NCBI RefSeq assembly: GCF_000715075.1
Contig: NC_134095.1
Span: 45,548,806 to 45,612,805, forward strand
Direction: 5' to 3'
Source of the DNA: Nicotiana tabacum
Taxonomy: Eukaryota > Streptophyta > Magnoliopsida > Solanales > Solanaceae
Length of the DNA: 64,000 nucleotides
Shown: piece by piece, positions 1 through 11,408 of the stretch
Numbering within the stretch: position 1 is the stretch's first letter
How the letters are laid out: each line of letters starts with the position of its first letter
Position numbers and translations under genes: made by a program
Notes under the pieces: generated by a model
What the model saw: the letters and a program-made list of their open reading frames with translations, nothing else
Database searches by the model: none
What the model was told of the DNA's origin: nothing

Positions 1-1361
1 GGGAAAGAATAAAGAAGACTCCCTATGTCTCCTTAGACATCTGTGTGTCCATAACTGCATCACCGCCCCTAGTCTCATCTAACTGAATCTCATCATCCTC
101 GACTCTGGGAGTGGATGGGTTGGTGAACATCTGACGCATCGCCTTGACAGTGTCGACAACCAGATCTGGCTCCTCTGACTATCCAGCTGGTGCCACTGGA
201 GTTGATGGTGATGTTGGTGCTGCTGGTGCTATAACATCTGGATCCATTAGCATGTCAAATGGAAGATCTCCAGCTGCTGCAAATCTTGGTCACCTCTCTC
301 TGGAGCTTGTCAACTGACTTTTTGGAAGCCCGGGACTTTCTCATTTTCATTACTTCCTTTCCCAGCTCCTCAATTACTGTCCCATGCTGTACCAAAGTGT
401 TCCTTATGGTGGTCTGGTTCTCCAAGAGCTTCTTCAATGTCTCTTCCACTGTCGGAGGAATCTGAGGTACTGGAATAGATGATTGCGCTACAACAGTACT
501 GGATATGTCAGACAACTTTGTAGTGACTGTCTGCATTCAGTTGTTGAGACTCGCCAGTGTCTGGAAGTGGATGGCATGTCGACTGTCTCTGCTGCTACTA
601 CTACTGGCTCATCAGACTGGCCTATGGTGGTAGCCGGATGACCCTTTTTCTTAAGGTTGTGTGCATCCATCAACGAGTACCATGAGAAGGGCTTCTTCGC
701 CCGCACCTTAGTATCAAAATCTCTCGGCTCCACCCTCGCATCTGTAAGATATTCAGTTATGGTGTTGGGATACGAGTAAGAGGTATCAGCTTGCCTGGAA
801 ACCAGAGATATGTTGGCCGATATCACGACACCTACATTGATCGGGTACCCAGCCTTGATGGAGGCGACTAGAATTGCTCGCGGGATAGTAAGGTATGTCT
901 CATTCTGACACGGGTCTAGTCGGCTGCATATAAAGGTCTGCCACCCCTTCGCCTCAAAACTCAGGGTATTTCTGTGAATAGACACCCCTACTGTAATCCG
1001 TGGTGGCGGTGGCCCAGGAGCTGCCAGAATCTCAGCTAGCCATGGACGAGCTGCATCACCCATTGCCAACTTCTCCAAATACTATGCGGGCTCAATATCA
1101 TCAAACCCCAAGTAGCTGTTTAATGTGTGCTGGTCAAAACGCATCTTCAGGTTCCTCACTTTAGTTACCTTTGTCCCTTTCTTGATGTGCGCCATATTGG
1201 CATAAATCTCCTGGGGAAGGTATTCCTTCGCATCCACTACGCTCTGAGTGAACCACATCCACTCTTTTCACTCTCTAAACTGTCTCAACACTACAAGGTT
1301 GTACTTTTCTAGGTCTTTCAATTGGAACATACGCTTAAGAGTGAGCGATCTCACTAGCCAC
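1..1361 (-). pseudogene. PF20167-like putative plant transposon protein, 5'-truncated pseudogene
   Basis: Read on the minus strand, one frame runs from the LTR junction at 1361 down to about 540 with two internal stops (near 1268 and 1080). After a frameshift near 540 it continues to about 255, and a further shift leads into an acidic, Pro/Ala-rich tail. The central part (488-1078) has the composition and motifs (FICSRLDP, GYPINVGVVI, PFSWYSLMDA) that I associate with the plant transposon protein domain PF20167, common in Solanaceae repeats. The 255-536 part looks coiled-coil forming. The N-terminal end is cut off exactly where the Ogre-like LTR begins, so the gene was probably disrupted by that insertion; its other half is not found elsewhere in the window. 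The protein's function is not known to me. The family call is from memory of its sequence style, not a search. Confidence 0.7.
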
Positions 1362-2570
1362 TGTTGATACCCAATTTTTCCCTGTATATTTTTAATATAC
1401 AAAATACTTTCAAAATAGCATGTATATTCATATATAAGTATGTCCCAAGGTTTCATTATTTTTCCCAATTTTTAAAGGGTTTTTAAATCAATTTATTGCC
1501 CTATTTCATCAAGAAAAAACCAATAATTATACCCAAAATTATCATTTTTGGTGATTCATTTAGTGGATTCTCATATTTATACTAAAATATAGCTAACATA
1601 ATTTTTGCATATTTTTACAAATTTATTTAGCATTTTTAGGCTAAATTGCATATAATTGCAATATTAGCCTCTTCTAAGATTTAATTGTAATTATATTTAT
1701 AAAATTGGCTCCAGTATTTTTAATTTGATAATTATATATTATTAATCATCTTAGTGCCTTTAATTTATTTTTAGAAATTATTTTACCATTTTTATAAAAT
1801 CAAATAAGGGAAAAGTGGCCATTTAAATGCTAGCCCCATTTATTTCAATTATAGCCCTAAATCAACCCTCAATTAAACCCAATATCAAACCCAATTACCC
1901 TGACCCAAACCCCGTTCAAACTGACCCAGACCCATTTCCTACCTACCCTCTCTAATCTCAACCGTTGATCTCCCAGATCAACGGTCCCCATTTCCATTTC
2001 CTTTTTTAATTCCCCATTACCCCTAACCCTAATCATTTCCTGTCTGAAGCCGCCCTTGAGTTCCCCCTCTCCCAATTTTCTCTCAATCTCTTTCAGAAAC
2101 CCTGGCCGCCACCTTCAATCACCACCTAAAATCGACCACATCCAGGGCTTCCAAAGCCATTGATAGCCTGTATCTACCTCCTACGACTCCTGCATGCTCG
2201 ATTATCATGGCCTCAAGGCCAGACCTTGAAGAAATGTGGTCCAGACCTCGGATGTTTTTCAGTGCTATGGCTGTCTCCGGCCATCCTCGACCTTGCTCCG
2301 CCCGACTATGGCTATTCAAGCCTGATCTCGACCTCTCCTGCTTAGATCGATGATTTCCAAGCCTTTCTCACCCTTTGGGTTTCTTATGAAACCCTAACCT
2401 TGGAGGTTCTTCTGATTCTTTTAGATTCGTTGTCGATCTGTGTTCTCTCCAAACTTTTTGCATGTTTTCTTAAAGTTTCTTTTGAAACCTTACCTTCAAA
2501 ACCTTTATCTTTTCTGATTTAGGGTTTTGTTAAGTTATTTGGAAGCTTTTCTAATTTTTTAAAACATGTC

Positions 2571-2699
2571 GTTCTTCTACTGTGTTTCTTATGTTGATTC
2601 TTCTACTGTGTTTCTTATGATTTTCTTCTACTGTATTTCTTATGTTGATTCTTCTACTGTGTCTCTTATGTTGTTCTTCTACTGTGTTTCTTTATGTTA
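2571..2699 (+). repeat. 26-bp pyrimidine-rich tandem repeat in the family A LTR
   Basis: About five copies of a ~26-bp unit built on TTCTTCTACTGTGTTTCTTA, some shortened. The same array is at 14279-14402 in the 3' LTR and, inverted with about six copies, at 30228-30378. Small copy-number differences suggest slippage. Confidence 0.85.
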
Positions 2700-3635
2700 A
2701 AAGTCCTGGCCCTTTCTTAAGGTTTTTAATTTTATTTTCTTCGTTGATATTTTTGCCTGATTCTTTTATCTTTTATCTCTATACTCGATTGATGGATAAA
2801 ATCCTAAATTTGGGGGGTTCACTCGAGTTTTAAGGCTATTAGCTATGTGATTTGCTTGTCCTTCATCTCTGAACTTGTTTGGTTTCAAAACCCTAATTTC
2901 TTTGGACCTATTTGGGTTTCTGAAGTTGTTTCATCTGTTGCTTGACTGAATTTCAAAATCTTTTGTTTCTTTATATGATTCTGAATCCATGCTAAACTCT
3001 TCTAAGGTCTTTCTACTGGACCCTTTGCATGCTATTTGATATTCTCTCCCTTCTCCATTGCTGAGTTACTGAAACTGACCTATTTGGCTACCATGTTCCT
3101 ATAGTCCACTACTTACTGATTTTGCAATTGCATGACACTTTTCTTTGTCCTAAATTCAGCCTCGCATGCCTAATACTCGTGTGCTCTTTATATATACTGA
3201 GCTTCCCCTCTAAAATGACTTTCAATTTTTGACTAATTTCAGACCTCCTTGTGTAAGTCTGATTGATGCTTTCCTTGTTTCACTAATTTCCCTGTTTCTT
3301 AGTTTGATTTGAAAACTTTCCTTAGCCTTTCTGACTTGGTTTATTCATGAACCAGTAATTTCGAATCTCTGACTCCTTGATTTAATATGTACTGATCGAT
3401 TCTTACTTTATTTGTTTAACCGTGTATTTCAAAGATTTTTCCCTTAATTAAACTCCTATGTATTTACCCCTAATTGTCTACTTTGCACAAAATGCTTATT
3501 TGATCTCTTTCCTTAAATGATTTTTGTTCATTACCGTTTAAGTTCGAACTCCTTAATTAAAGGAAGTTCTTCTACTGATTGATGTTAATTGGTATATGGT
3601 TATTTTCTTGCCTTATTCTCTGCCTGTTTTCAAAC

Positions 3636-3643
3636 TATAAATA
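3636..3643 (+). promoter_or_regulatory. Putative LTR TATA box (A1 5' LTR)
   Basis: TATAAATA in a short conserved block, followed ~25-35 bp downstream by a CA-rich stretch (TTGACACAAACACAC) that would suit a transcription start. The block is preserved in the other family A LTRs at 15341-15348 and, inverted, at 29281-29288. Promoter role is inferred from position and conservation. Confidence 0.5.
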
Positions 3644-4626
3644 CCATACTCTTTCATTGACACAAACACACATGAATATTCTTAGTTTTCTAAAATCACA
3701 CTCACATTCAAAAAGCACTCTCTCTTGTTACTTGTATTGTGGCCTGTTTTCTTTCAAGTGCTGCTACTGCTGTGTTTTGCTTCTTTGAAACTGGTATATC
3801 CTGATTAAGGTTTTCAGCAACTACAACAATGTGTTTATTTAATATCTTCACTTGCATGTCGGCCTATTGCTTGTGTTTAGTTCAGAATTTACTTTAGCAT
3901 GCTGTAGTTTCCTTCCTATTATGAATCCCAAATCCCCTACCCTAATGTGTTTGATTCTAATGGTTTGTTTGACGCATGACAGTATCAAGTATTATTGTCT
4001 ATGGCTCAAACTTGATTCCCCTGGAATCATAACCTCCATGTCACTATCCTATGTTGTGTATTCTTGTTGATTTATAAGCATAACAACTCTCTCTATTGCT
4101 GTGCATGCGCAGAATTAGCTAAATGTCTAAGTACAGGGACTTTTTGCAACTTCCCTATTCCCCTGAACCGCTTTTGTTTATCTATTTGTAGTTGTTTCCC
4201 TCTCCTTTATTCCCCAGAACTCTGCTCTTCACTTGCACACTCTCTTAGACTTTAAGTTCTGCCTCCTCCTATGAGCCTTGCCTTGGGACCCTTTGAGCTC
4301 CCTCTGAACTTGGACACTTGACGGCTGGCCATTCGACAATGCACTTATCCCCATTCTGATAATACAATTTGGGTGTAAGCACTGCCCGGAGTCCCGTTGA
4401 GGCTCTTAGGGAACTCTGACACACTCAAATTGGAGAAAGGCTTTAGATCAATAGTCTTTGAGTTGGGTTTATCTTGTAACTCAGAGAGGAAGTCAGAATT
4501 AAGCTTCCTCTGGTTGTACTTTTATTTGTATTTGGATGTAATTTTATTCCGGTTTGTAATAATTTGTAACAAACATTTGGGGCTGGTTAGTGAAAAAGGG
4601 TGGGTAAGTATGTATGCAAAGGGTAG

Positions 4627-4870
4627 AAATCATGACTATAGGACTAGTATATTCCTGCATACTCAACCTCATATAGAAACCATGTCTATAGGATTCTGCA
4701 TATTCAATTACATCTAGAAATCATGTCTATAGGATTCTGCATATTCAAACTTCACTTAGAAATCATGTCTATAGGATTCTGCATATTCAACTTCATATAG
4801 AAATCACGTCTATAAGATTCTGCATATTTAACTTCATATAGAAATTATGCCTGTAGAAACGTTCAATTCT
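4627..4870 (+). repeat. ~41-bp tandem repeat in the family A LTR
   Basis: About six degenerate copies centred on ATGTCTATAGGATTCTGCAT, with spacings of 40-43 bp where they can be counted (4683, 4723, 4766, 4807). It is present partly at 16330-16500 and inverted at about 28395-28790, where more degenerate copies extend it. Confidence 0.8.
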
Positions 4871-5916
4871 GCATATGGTTTAAAACAAGGTATGCATTTA
4901 GATACCACGTCTATAAGGTTTTAAAATCAGCAACGTATAGAAAGAATGCCTATAGGATTTTTTAATAAAATCTGATTCGCTTCACTCAGTGTTAGACATA
5001 AAACCGGTAATAATGGCTACTATCAGCCGCAAGACTTTTAATCAATTCGTTTAAATCGCGCCTCTCTTTTAATAATCTGATTCTATAACTTAGCAAGTTT
5101 AACAAGTATGCATTCAAACAGTTCATTTCGAGCCTTACTGTTTCATTTCTTTCTGAATCCAGTAGATACCATGCCTATAGGACCCCTGTTCAAACATTTA
5201 GGCAAGCCTTAGGGTAATAAAAACTGAATCTGCTTCTGTTAATAATTATAACCAGCAGACAGGCCTGATTCAGACTTCTTATTTGAGTTATGTGATAAGA
5301 TGAAATTGTCTCAACAATTTCCTCTCACTCGTCTTTAATACCTTTTAAATCAGACCTAAACAGTATGTGTAAGTCATGCTAATTACGTGCTTCTTTGTTC
5401 AAGGAGGTATATCTGAGCCTCTGCTTGTTATATGCTTTCCCCAATTTGCAATACGTGTTTTGTATGTCGCCTTAGAGTTTTTTCCTTTGAAACTACAAAT
5501 AAGCCTAATATCCCTCCCTTTTAGGATTAGTAGTCCTAAATGCCTCCGGGACTGATAGGATTGGGACGGGTAATAGCATGCACTAAGTAAACGAGACCAA
5601 TCCGCGCTTAAATACCTTAGCAGGGTGGGAAGGGTAGATATGGATATGATGACCACGCGATAATGTCACGTGTAGCCCCTCATCGAGGAGTGATTACCGG
5701 GCATTATGTGGGGTGATCCATATTGTTAATAAACCTAGGACCCCCTTTCCCTTATTTCTTTATTTCTTTTATCGTTTCAACTCCTTCTTTAAAAAAATCA
5801 GCTTTCTTTGCTCTTCCAAACTTTGTTTATTTGCAAACCATTATATGAAATCCCCTCTTATTTGAGCCTTATTTGTCTACATGTTAATTGCACCCAAATT
5901 CATAATAATTGTCTGG

Positions 5917-5975
5917 CCGGGAACCACACTAGTGGATTCTGAGGGGTGCCTAACACCTTCCCCTTGGAATAATTT
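5917..5975 (+). promoter_or_regulatory. U5 stem-loop block (GCCTAACACC) of the A1 LTR
   Basis: A CCAC/GTGG mini-hairpin is followed by GGGGTGCCTAACACC with CCCC just after it, able to form a GGTG/CACC stem around a CCTAA loop. The same block occurs in every family A, B and C LTR end in the window. Conservation in LTRs that otherwise differ suggests a function in R/U5 RNA (packaging, 3'-end formation or primer placement); this is inference. Confidence 0.5.
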
Positions 5976-6149
5976 CAAGCCCTTACCCTAATCTCTGGTT
6001 ATTCAAAATCAAACTCTTTTGGTGTCCTAATGCACCCTAATCATTAGGTGGAGACTTTTCAAACACAAACCCAATTCCCAAAAGGAATGAGTTGTCCCTC
6101 CAAATGTCATAAACCCGATTTTGCTCTAGAAAACGGGGGCGCGACAGCG

Positions 6150-6167
6150 TGGCGACTCTGTTGGGGA
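6150..6167 (+). other. Primer binding site of A1
   Basis: TGGCGACTCTGTTGGGGA lies 3 bp after the LTR end. It differs at one base from the family B site (TGGCGACTCTGCTGGGGA at 32029 and 46688). Ogre elements are reported to prime from an arginine tRNA, and this site fits that type; I cannot verify the tRNA. Confidence 0.85.
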
Positions 6168-6868
6168 TATTGTAGGCTTTTACCATTTCAGACTATTATT
6201 GTGACTTTACACTTCTTTATATGTTTTTATTTGTATAATGCCTTTAAGTATTTAATTCCCTCTTGAACTACAAAACTGACATGTCTTTTTGTTTCTTTCC
6301 TTTATTTCTTTCCTTTACTGCTTTCCCATATTACTGCTTTAAATTATGAAGAACTGTTGTATTTATTGCTTTCTTAATGTGCAAATACGTGACAACCTGC
6401 TTTAATTGTTGCATAATCATGCTCAACATCATATTCCACTCGTACCAAACAAAATACCATAGCAACTCTTATAATGAGTGGTTACGCTCTTCCGATATTA
6501 TCACCCCTAAATCCGGAAAAAGGCGTATTTGTTGTAAAACCAGTCGATCAACGGTGTAGTCGACGGTTCTGTGCCTTTCCCCCTTGAGTTGTCCGCTCAA
6601 GGGTACTAGTCTAAAACTCTATAGAAACCTTACTCTGTTTAACTGTGCATGCATCATGGTCAAACCTAGCCGAGTCAGTTATGTTGTTCGCATAATGACT
6701 CTTTAAGATAGCCTTGTCCAAAGTCCACTGGGTTTCCCTAAACACAAACGGACACTATCATGTTTTGTGCATTTATTTGGAGAACTAAATGCTTTTATGC
6801 CAATTATCGTTATTTAAATAGTCGAGTCCGGTGGGGGTAAGGGCCTAACTCTTTTGTCTTGCAGAAAT
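6168..6868 (+). other. Non-coding leader of A1 with splice-acceptor-like end
   Basis: About 700 bp between PBS and the first ORF with no frame of note. It ends in a pyrimidine stretch plus TTGCAG (6859-6864) immediately before the ATG of the small ORF, which looks like a 3' splice site. The same sequence is kept in A2 on the minus strand near 26425-26435. Splicing of the leader is a guess from sequence alone. Confidence 0.5.
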
Positions 6869-7219
6869 ATGAGGCACGAAGTCCCCAGATTCGGCATGGT
6901 CACCAACATCCATCCAAAATTGCTAGACTGGTGGAGGAGTCTTCCGTCAAATGACCAAATCAATGAGTGGAAAGAGAGGGCCGCCAAAGCTAGCAAAAAG
7001 TTGAAATATCTGGAATACAGTCTGCTGGAATTGGAAGGAAAAGCGAGGAAAAGAGTCACCGACTGCCAGAACGCTGAGGGAAACAAAGGAGAACACCTAG
7101 CAAAGGCATGTTTACTAGTGAACCTACGCGAACTGGAGGATTTGATCGATGAGAGCATTCAACCTGGGGAAGGTCCTTCTGGGACCAAGTATATAGGAAT
7201 TTACTTTTTCGTTTTATGA
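6869..7219 (+). CDS. Small ORF upstream of gag (Ogre-type upstream ORF, C-terminal part?)
   Basis: Open from the ATG at 6869 for about 117 codons. It is rich in Lys/Glu/Leu, with WWRSLPSNDQ near the start and a probable coiled coil (about residues 30-70), then a leucine-rich stretch and a PGEGPSGTK end. A2 carries the same frame at 26101-26421 with one stop. Ogre elements have an extra ORF ahead of gag whose function is not established; this piece fits its position and may be its C-terminal exon given the TTGCAG just before it. The natural end is probably at GPSGTK (about 7188), because A2 has a stop codon directly there. No enzymatic motif is visible. Confidence 0.55.
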   Translation: MRHEVPRFGMVTNIHPKLLDWWRSLPSNDQINEWKERAAKASKKLKYLEYSLLELEGKARKRVTDCQNAEGNKGEHLAKACLLVNLRELEDLIDESIQPGEGPSGTKYIGIYFFVL

Positions 7220-7560
7220 ATGTAATAAGGCCGATGGCCACTAGTTATATTTTATTTCCTGTTATTTAGTGTCGATTTGGGATTCGTCTATTTTTTATTA
7301 ATAAAATGAGGCATTTAGCATTCTAAGTTTTCCAAATCAACTTTACACTAGGCCTACCTCGAGCACAAAGAGGTTCCCAAATTAGGACATGATTTACATT
7401 CTTGCACTATGTGTTTAAATATCGCGACATTTTCTTATAATCGTCACTGACTTGTTACCTTTTGTTTTTACTTTTTGTTTATTTATTCCCCTTTCCCAAA
7501 GGTTAGTTCGTGCACTCTGGCAACATCATCTTATTCAATGAGATTCAGGGGCCCACCTCA
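7220..7560 (+). other. A1 spacer ending in the gag-protease deletion junction
   Basis: Matches A2 (minus strand, about 25745-26100) down to the GGGGCCC near 7555, then continues with sequence matching A2 at about 22345. Roughly 3.4 kb that in A2 encodes gag, protease and a G-patch-like segment is therefore absent. No coding frame is preserved in what remains. Confidence 0.75.
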
Positions 7561-7599
7561 ATAACTGGACCATCAGGACAACCAGGGCCCGACAAGCCT

Positions 7600-7817
7600 C
7601 GGGGTAGCAAGGCTAAAACAAGCGCTATTTTAATTTACTAAAAGATTTTTTATTTTTCGCATGTCTTCAATTCCTGCAATAAGATCTCCAATGTTCAAAA
7701 CAATTATTATGCAATTTATCAAAGCATTTTGACTTTTCCTATAAATCGACACTTATTACTATTGTTTCTCTCATTACTTTACTTGTACATCATTACTTTT
7801 ACTTATCTTGATGAACC
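7600..7817 (+). other. Intron-like spacer between protease and RT regions (A1)
   Basis: T-rich sequence with stops in all useful frames (one frame happens to be open from 7729) sits between the protease-side reading frame and the RT-side frame that resumes near ATGACTGTGACATGC (7818). A2 has the same spacer at 22085-22310 on the minus strand. Ogre elements are described as having an intron in this part of gag-pol. I cannot fix donor and acceptor sites. Confidence 0.45.
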
Positions 7818-9265
7818 AATGACTGTGACATGCAACGAGACAATGCAACAAACGGACATAGATTCAGAGGAAGATGACATACCAGAAGTGATTGTTAAGG
7901 AAGTTGAGAATTTTGAAAATAGACCTAAGTCTAACCTGGACGAGACCAAGATTGTTAACCTGGGAGATGCAGAGAACGTCAAAGAAACGAGAATCAGTGT
8001 CCACTTATCGCCACCAGAAAAGAAGGAATACACAGACTTTCTAAGGGAATATGAAGACATATTCACTTGGTCGTATGATGACATGACTGGTCTGAGTACA
8101 TCTACTGTGGCTCACAAACTGCTAACCGATCCAACATGTCCGCCGGTAAAGCAAAAGCTTAGAAAGTTTAAGCCTGACATGAGTCTGAAAATCAAGGAAG
8201 AAGTCACTAAGCAGGTCAAAGCCAAGGTTCTCAGGGTAGTAGAATACCCAACATGGTTAGCCAACATTGTGCCAGTACCAAAGAAGGACGAAAAGGTCAG
8301 AGTCTATGTCGACTACCGGGATCTCAACCGGGCCAGTCTGAAAGATGACTTCCCCTTGCCAAACATACACATCCTGATTGATAATAGCGCCAAGCATGAA
8401 TTGCAGTCATTTGTGGATTGTTTCGCTGGGTATCATCAGATCTAGATAGATGAAGAAGATGTTAAGAAAACGACTTTCATTATGCCATGGGGAATGTACT
8501 ATTACAAGATGATGCCGTTCAGCCTGAAGAATGTAAGGGCCACCTACATGAGGGCCATGACTACCATCTTCTACGATATGATACACAAGGAGATAGAGGT
8601 GTACGTAGATGATGTTATTATCAAGTCCAAGAAAGCCACTGACCACATGGAAGATTTGAGGAAGTTCTTCAACAGATTACGGAGGTACAACCTGAAACTG
8701 AATCCCGCGAAGTGTGCATTTGGGATTCCTGCCGAAAAATTACTTAGGTTTATTGTGAGTCGCTGAGAAATAGAACTGGATCCATCAAAGGTCAAAGCTA
8801 TTCAAGAATTGCCACCGCCAAAGAACAAGAAGGACGTGATGAGTTTCTTGGGGAGACTTAACTACATCAGCAGGTTCGTAGCACAATCTACAGTTATCTA
8901 TGAGCCGATCTTTAAGATGTTGAAGAAGGACGCCGCTACTAAATGGACTGATGATTGCCAAAAAGCTTTCGATAGAATCAAGGAATACTTGTCAACACCA
9001 CCAGTCTTAGTTCCGCCTGAGCCAGGTAGACCCTTATTACTCTACCTTACAGTATTAGATAGAGCATTCAGTTGTGTTCTGGGGAAGCATGATGAAACGG
9101 GGAGGAAGGAGCAGGCCATTTATTACCTCAGTACGAAGTTCACCCCATACGCGGCCCGATATTCTCTGTTAGAGCGCACCTATTGTGCTTTGACTTGGGT
9201 AGCTCAGAAGCTGTGGCACTATTTCTGTGCCTATACTACATATCTCATATCAAGGATGGATCTCT
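7818..9265 (+). pseudogene. Reverse transcriptase and first RNase H region, A1 (nonsense/frameshift)
   Basis: Encodes an acidic N-terminal linker, then RT: TWLANIVPVPKKD, YVDYRDLNRA, PLPNIHILID, MPFSLKN and the catalytic YVDD at 8602-8613, then the connection segment with SFLGRLNYISRF and the start of the Ty3-type RNase H (LLLYLTVLD, QAIYYLS, RYSLLERTYCALTW). Defects: TAG at 8443-8445 where A2 has Trp, TGA at about 8764-8766, and a 1-base deletion near 9265 that ends the frame in 9306. RT would copy element RNA in the particle; this copy cannot make the enzyme. It is the best-preserved RT core in the window because its YVDD box is intact. Confidence 0.9.
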
Positions 9266-9315
9266 TGAGTACATCTTCCAAAAGCCCATGCCCACTAGTA
9301 AGCTAACCAAGTGCT

Positions 9316-9779
9316 AAATCCTGTTGAATGAATTCGACATTGTCTACGTGACTCAGAAAGCGATCAAGGGGCAGAAACTAGCAGACCACCTTGCTGAAAA
9401 TCCCGTGCACAGAGAATACGAACCCCTAAAAACGTATTTTCCTGACAAAGAGGTATCATTCATAGGAGAAGATATTGCAGAATCCTACGATAGTTGGAGA
9501 ATGTTTTTCGACGGAGCAGCAAACTTCAAGGGAGTTGGCATAGGAGCCTTCCTGGTATCAAAAACCGGTCAGCATTATCCGGTGTCCGCCAAACTCAGGT
9601 TCTTGTGTACCAACAACATGCCCGAGTACGAAGCCTACATCTTAGGGCTCAAGATGGCTATTTACATGAACATTCAAGAGTTGCTAGTGATCGGAGATTC
9701 AGACCTACTTATACATCGGGTCCGAGAGGAATGGGCAACCAAAAACTCCAAGATACTCCGGTATTTGCATTATGTATAG
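9316..9779 (+). pseudogene. Second (archaeal/plant-type) RNase H domain, A1
   Basis: After the frameshift and a TAA near 9313 the frame runs LLNEFDIVYVTQKAIKGQ and then an RNase H fold with acidic residues at FFDGAAN (about 9508), NNMPEYEA (about 9615) and IGDSDL (about 9700). A second RNase H between the Ty3-type RNase H and integrase is a hallmark of the TAT/Ogre lineage. NNMP replaces the NNMA of A2. The frame ends in TAG at 9777-9779 where A2 also has a stop. Confidence 0.85.
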
Positions 9780-11140
9780 GAATTGAGGAAAAGGTTCACA
9801 AAGACAAAATTCCAACATGTTCCCAGAGTCCAGAATGAGTTCGCCGATGCATTGGCTACCCTTCATCTATGATACAACATCCAAATAAGAACTTCATTGA
9901 TCCCATTCCAGTAAAGGTCCATGATCAGCCAGCTTATTGTGCTCATGTTGAGGAATAAGCAGATGAAAAACCTTGGTTTCATGATATCAAGGAATATTTG
10001 ACGAAAGGATAATACCCAGAACTTGCAAATCCTACTCAGAAATACACACTTCGGAGGTTGTCCAACAATTTCTTTCACAGCAGAGGAATCCTATATAGGA
10101 GGACTCCTGATTTAGGATTGCTAAGATGTGTTGACACAAAGGAAGCATCCAGGATACTAGAGGAAATTCATGCTGGGACCTGCGGTCCGCATATGAATGG
10201 CTTTGTCTTAGCAAAGAAGATACTCTGAGCTGGTTACTTTTTAATGACTATGGAGACGGACTACATCTAGTATGTCCGGAAATGCCACTGCTATCAGATA
10301 CATGCAAACATGATAAAGGTACCTCCAAGCGAGCTTAATGCAACAAGCTCACCATGGCCGTTCGCCGCTTGGGGAATGGATGTTATTGGACCAATCGAGC
10401 CTTCCGCTTCCAACGGGCACAGGTTTATCCTAGTAGCAATCGACTATTTCACCAAATGGGTCGAAGCAACATCTTACAAAGCAGTGACTAAGAAAGTTGT
10501 GACAGACTTTGTTCGCGACCTCATCGTTTGTCAATTCGGGATTTTGGAGTCAATCATCACTGATAATGGTTCCAACCTCAATAGTGACTTGATGAAAGAC
10601 ATGTGTGAAACCTTCAAGATCAGACACAAGAATTCTACAGCCTATAGACCTCAGATGAATGGAGCCGTAGAAGTCGACAATAAGAATATCAAGAAGATAT
10701 TGAGGAAAATGATAGAGAAGCATAAGCAGTGGCACGAGAAGTTATCATTTGCTTTATTGGGATATCGCACCACAGTCTGCACATCAACCACCCCATATAT
10801 GCTGGTTTATGGTACAGAGGCAGTCATTCCTGCTGAAGTGGAAATTCCCTCCCTAAGGATCATACAGGAAGTTGAGCTCGACGATGCAGTGTGGGTGAAG
10901 AGTCGTTACGAGCAGCTGGCTCTTATCGATGGAAAGAGAATGAATGTAGTTTGTCATGGTCAACTTTATCAGAACAGAATGTCCAGAGCCTTCAACAAAA
11001 GGGTCAAGCCGAGATAGTTCACACCGGGGCAGGGTCCATACATGGTTCACCGGGTTCTAACAGGAGGAGCCCTCATACTCGCAGAAATGGACGGAGAAAT
11101 CTGGCCGAAGCCGATCAATTCAGATGCAGTCAAGCATTAA
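9780..11140 (+). pseudogene. Integrase, A1 (multiple stops, C-terminal deletion)
   Basis: Linker with HVPRVQNEFADALATL, frameshift near 9865, stops near 9958, 10011, 10226 and 10269, then the core open from 10310 to 11017. Catalytic triad: D in MDVIGP (10379), D in ITDNGSN (10562), E in NGAVEVDN (10670), with 35 residues between the second and third, the DD35E spacing of retroviral-type integrases. The zinc-binding half is damaged: the CHRC of A2 reads CHCY here. After KPR a stop, and the segment present in A2 between TPG and QGPYMVHR (about 24 residues) is deleted. The end ILAEMDGEIWPKPINSDAVK matches the GPY/F-type C-terminus. Confidence 0.88.
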
Positions 11141-11178
11141 TATGTGTAATCTTTATGCTTTCCTGTATGCTGTAATTT

Positions 11179-11243
11179 GAACTATGCCTGACCTGATTCC
11201 CGTTTAAGAGGAGATACGTAGGCAGCCCTATGGGTTCGGTCAC
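11179..11243 (+). ncRNA. Paired CTACG/CGTAG motif, copy a (A1, after integrase)
   Basis: GAACTATG, then CCTGATTCC, then GATACGTAGGCAGCC and GGGTTCGGTCAC. CTATG (11182-11186) can pair with CGTAG (11217-11221) with one G-U. Same motif in A2 at 18600-18664 (perfect CTACG/CGTAG), and in family B leaders and 3' regions. Function unknown; an RNA structure is inferred. Confidence 0.55.
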
Positions 11244-11289
11244 AATTCAATAAAATTTTCATTTCCCCCTGCGATTGGAAACTAGGGCA

Positions 11290-11408
11290 GAATTTTGAGG
11301 AGGACCCTCAAAATTCCGAAGTTGATTTCAGCCAATTATCGCTAGCAGCAGTCAGAAGCAGCAACCCAGTAAACTAGAGCAGAATTTTGAGAAGGACCCT
11401 CAAAATTC
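11290..11408 (+). ncRNA. Twin hairpins GAATTTTGAGG / CCTCAAAATTC (A1 3' UTR)
   Basis: Hairpin 1: stem 11290-11300 with 11306-11316, 5-nt loop AGGAC. Hairpin 2: stem 11382-11391 with 11399-11408. They are ~65 nt apart. A2 keeps both, at 18433-18463 (13-bp perfect stem) and 18528-18552. Retention of pairing in two diverged copies points to a structured 3' UTR element; the role is unknown. Confidence 0.6.

Larger units (their letters stand above)
1362..6146 (+). repeat. 5' LTR of A1 (family A)
   Basis: It starts TGTTGATACCC and ends GGGCGCGACA just before the PBS. The same start recurs at 13069, and its inverse ends at 31585. U3 is AT-rich, followed by a C/T-rich stretch near 1860-2150, pyrimidine-rich tracts, a TATA box at 3636, a ~41-bp tandem array near 4627 and a conserved U5. 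Length is about 4.8 kb, in the range of Ogre LTRs. It contains no convincing gene; the short ORFs inside it are chance frames. Confidence 0.9.

Noticed and set aside
255..465. Plus-strand frame opposite the PF20167-like remnant
   Set aside because: It is the complement of the better supported minus-strand coiled-coil frame.
2020..2040. CCCCTAACCCTAAT resembling plant telomere repeat
   Set aside because: Only one or two imperfect units inside a C-rich LTR stretch; not an array.
11182..11221. Possible hammerhead ribozyme (CTGAT near the paired motif)
   Set aside because: CTGATTC lacks the CTGATGA core and no GAAA partner strand lies in the required position.
11221..11245. GGTTCGGTC resembling a tRNA T-arm (possible tRNA gene)
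   Set aside because: No cloverleaf with acceptor and anticodon stems could be drawn around it, and copies differ where a tRNA would be fixed.
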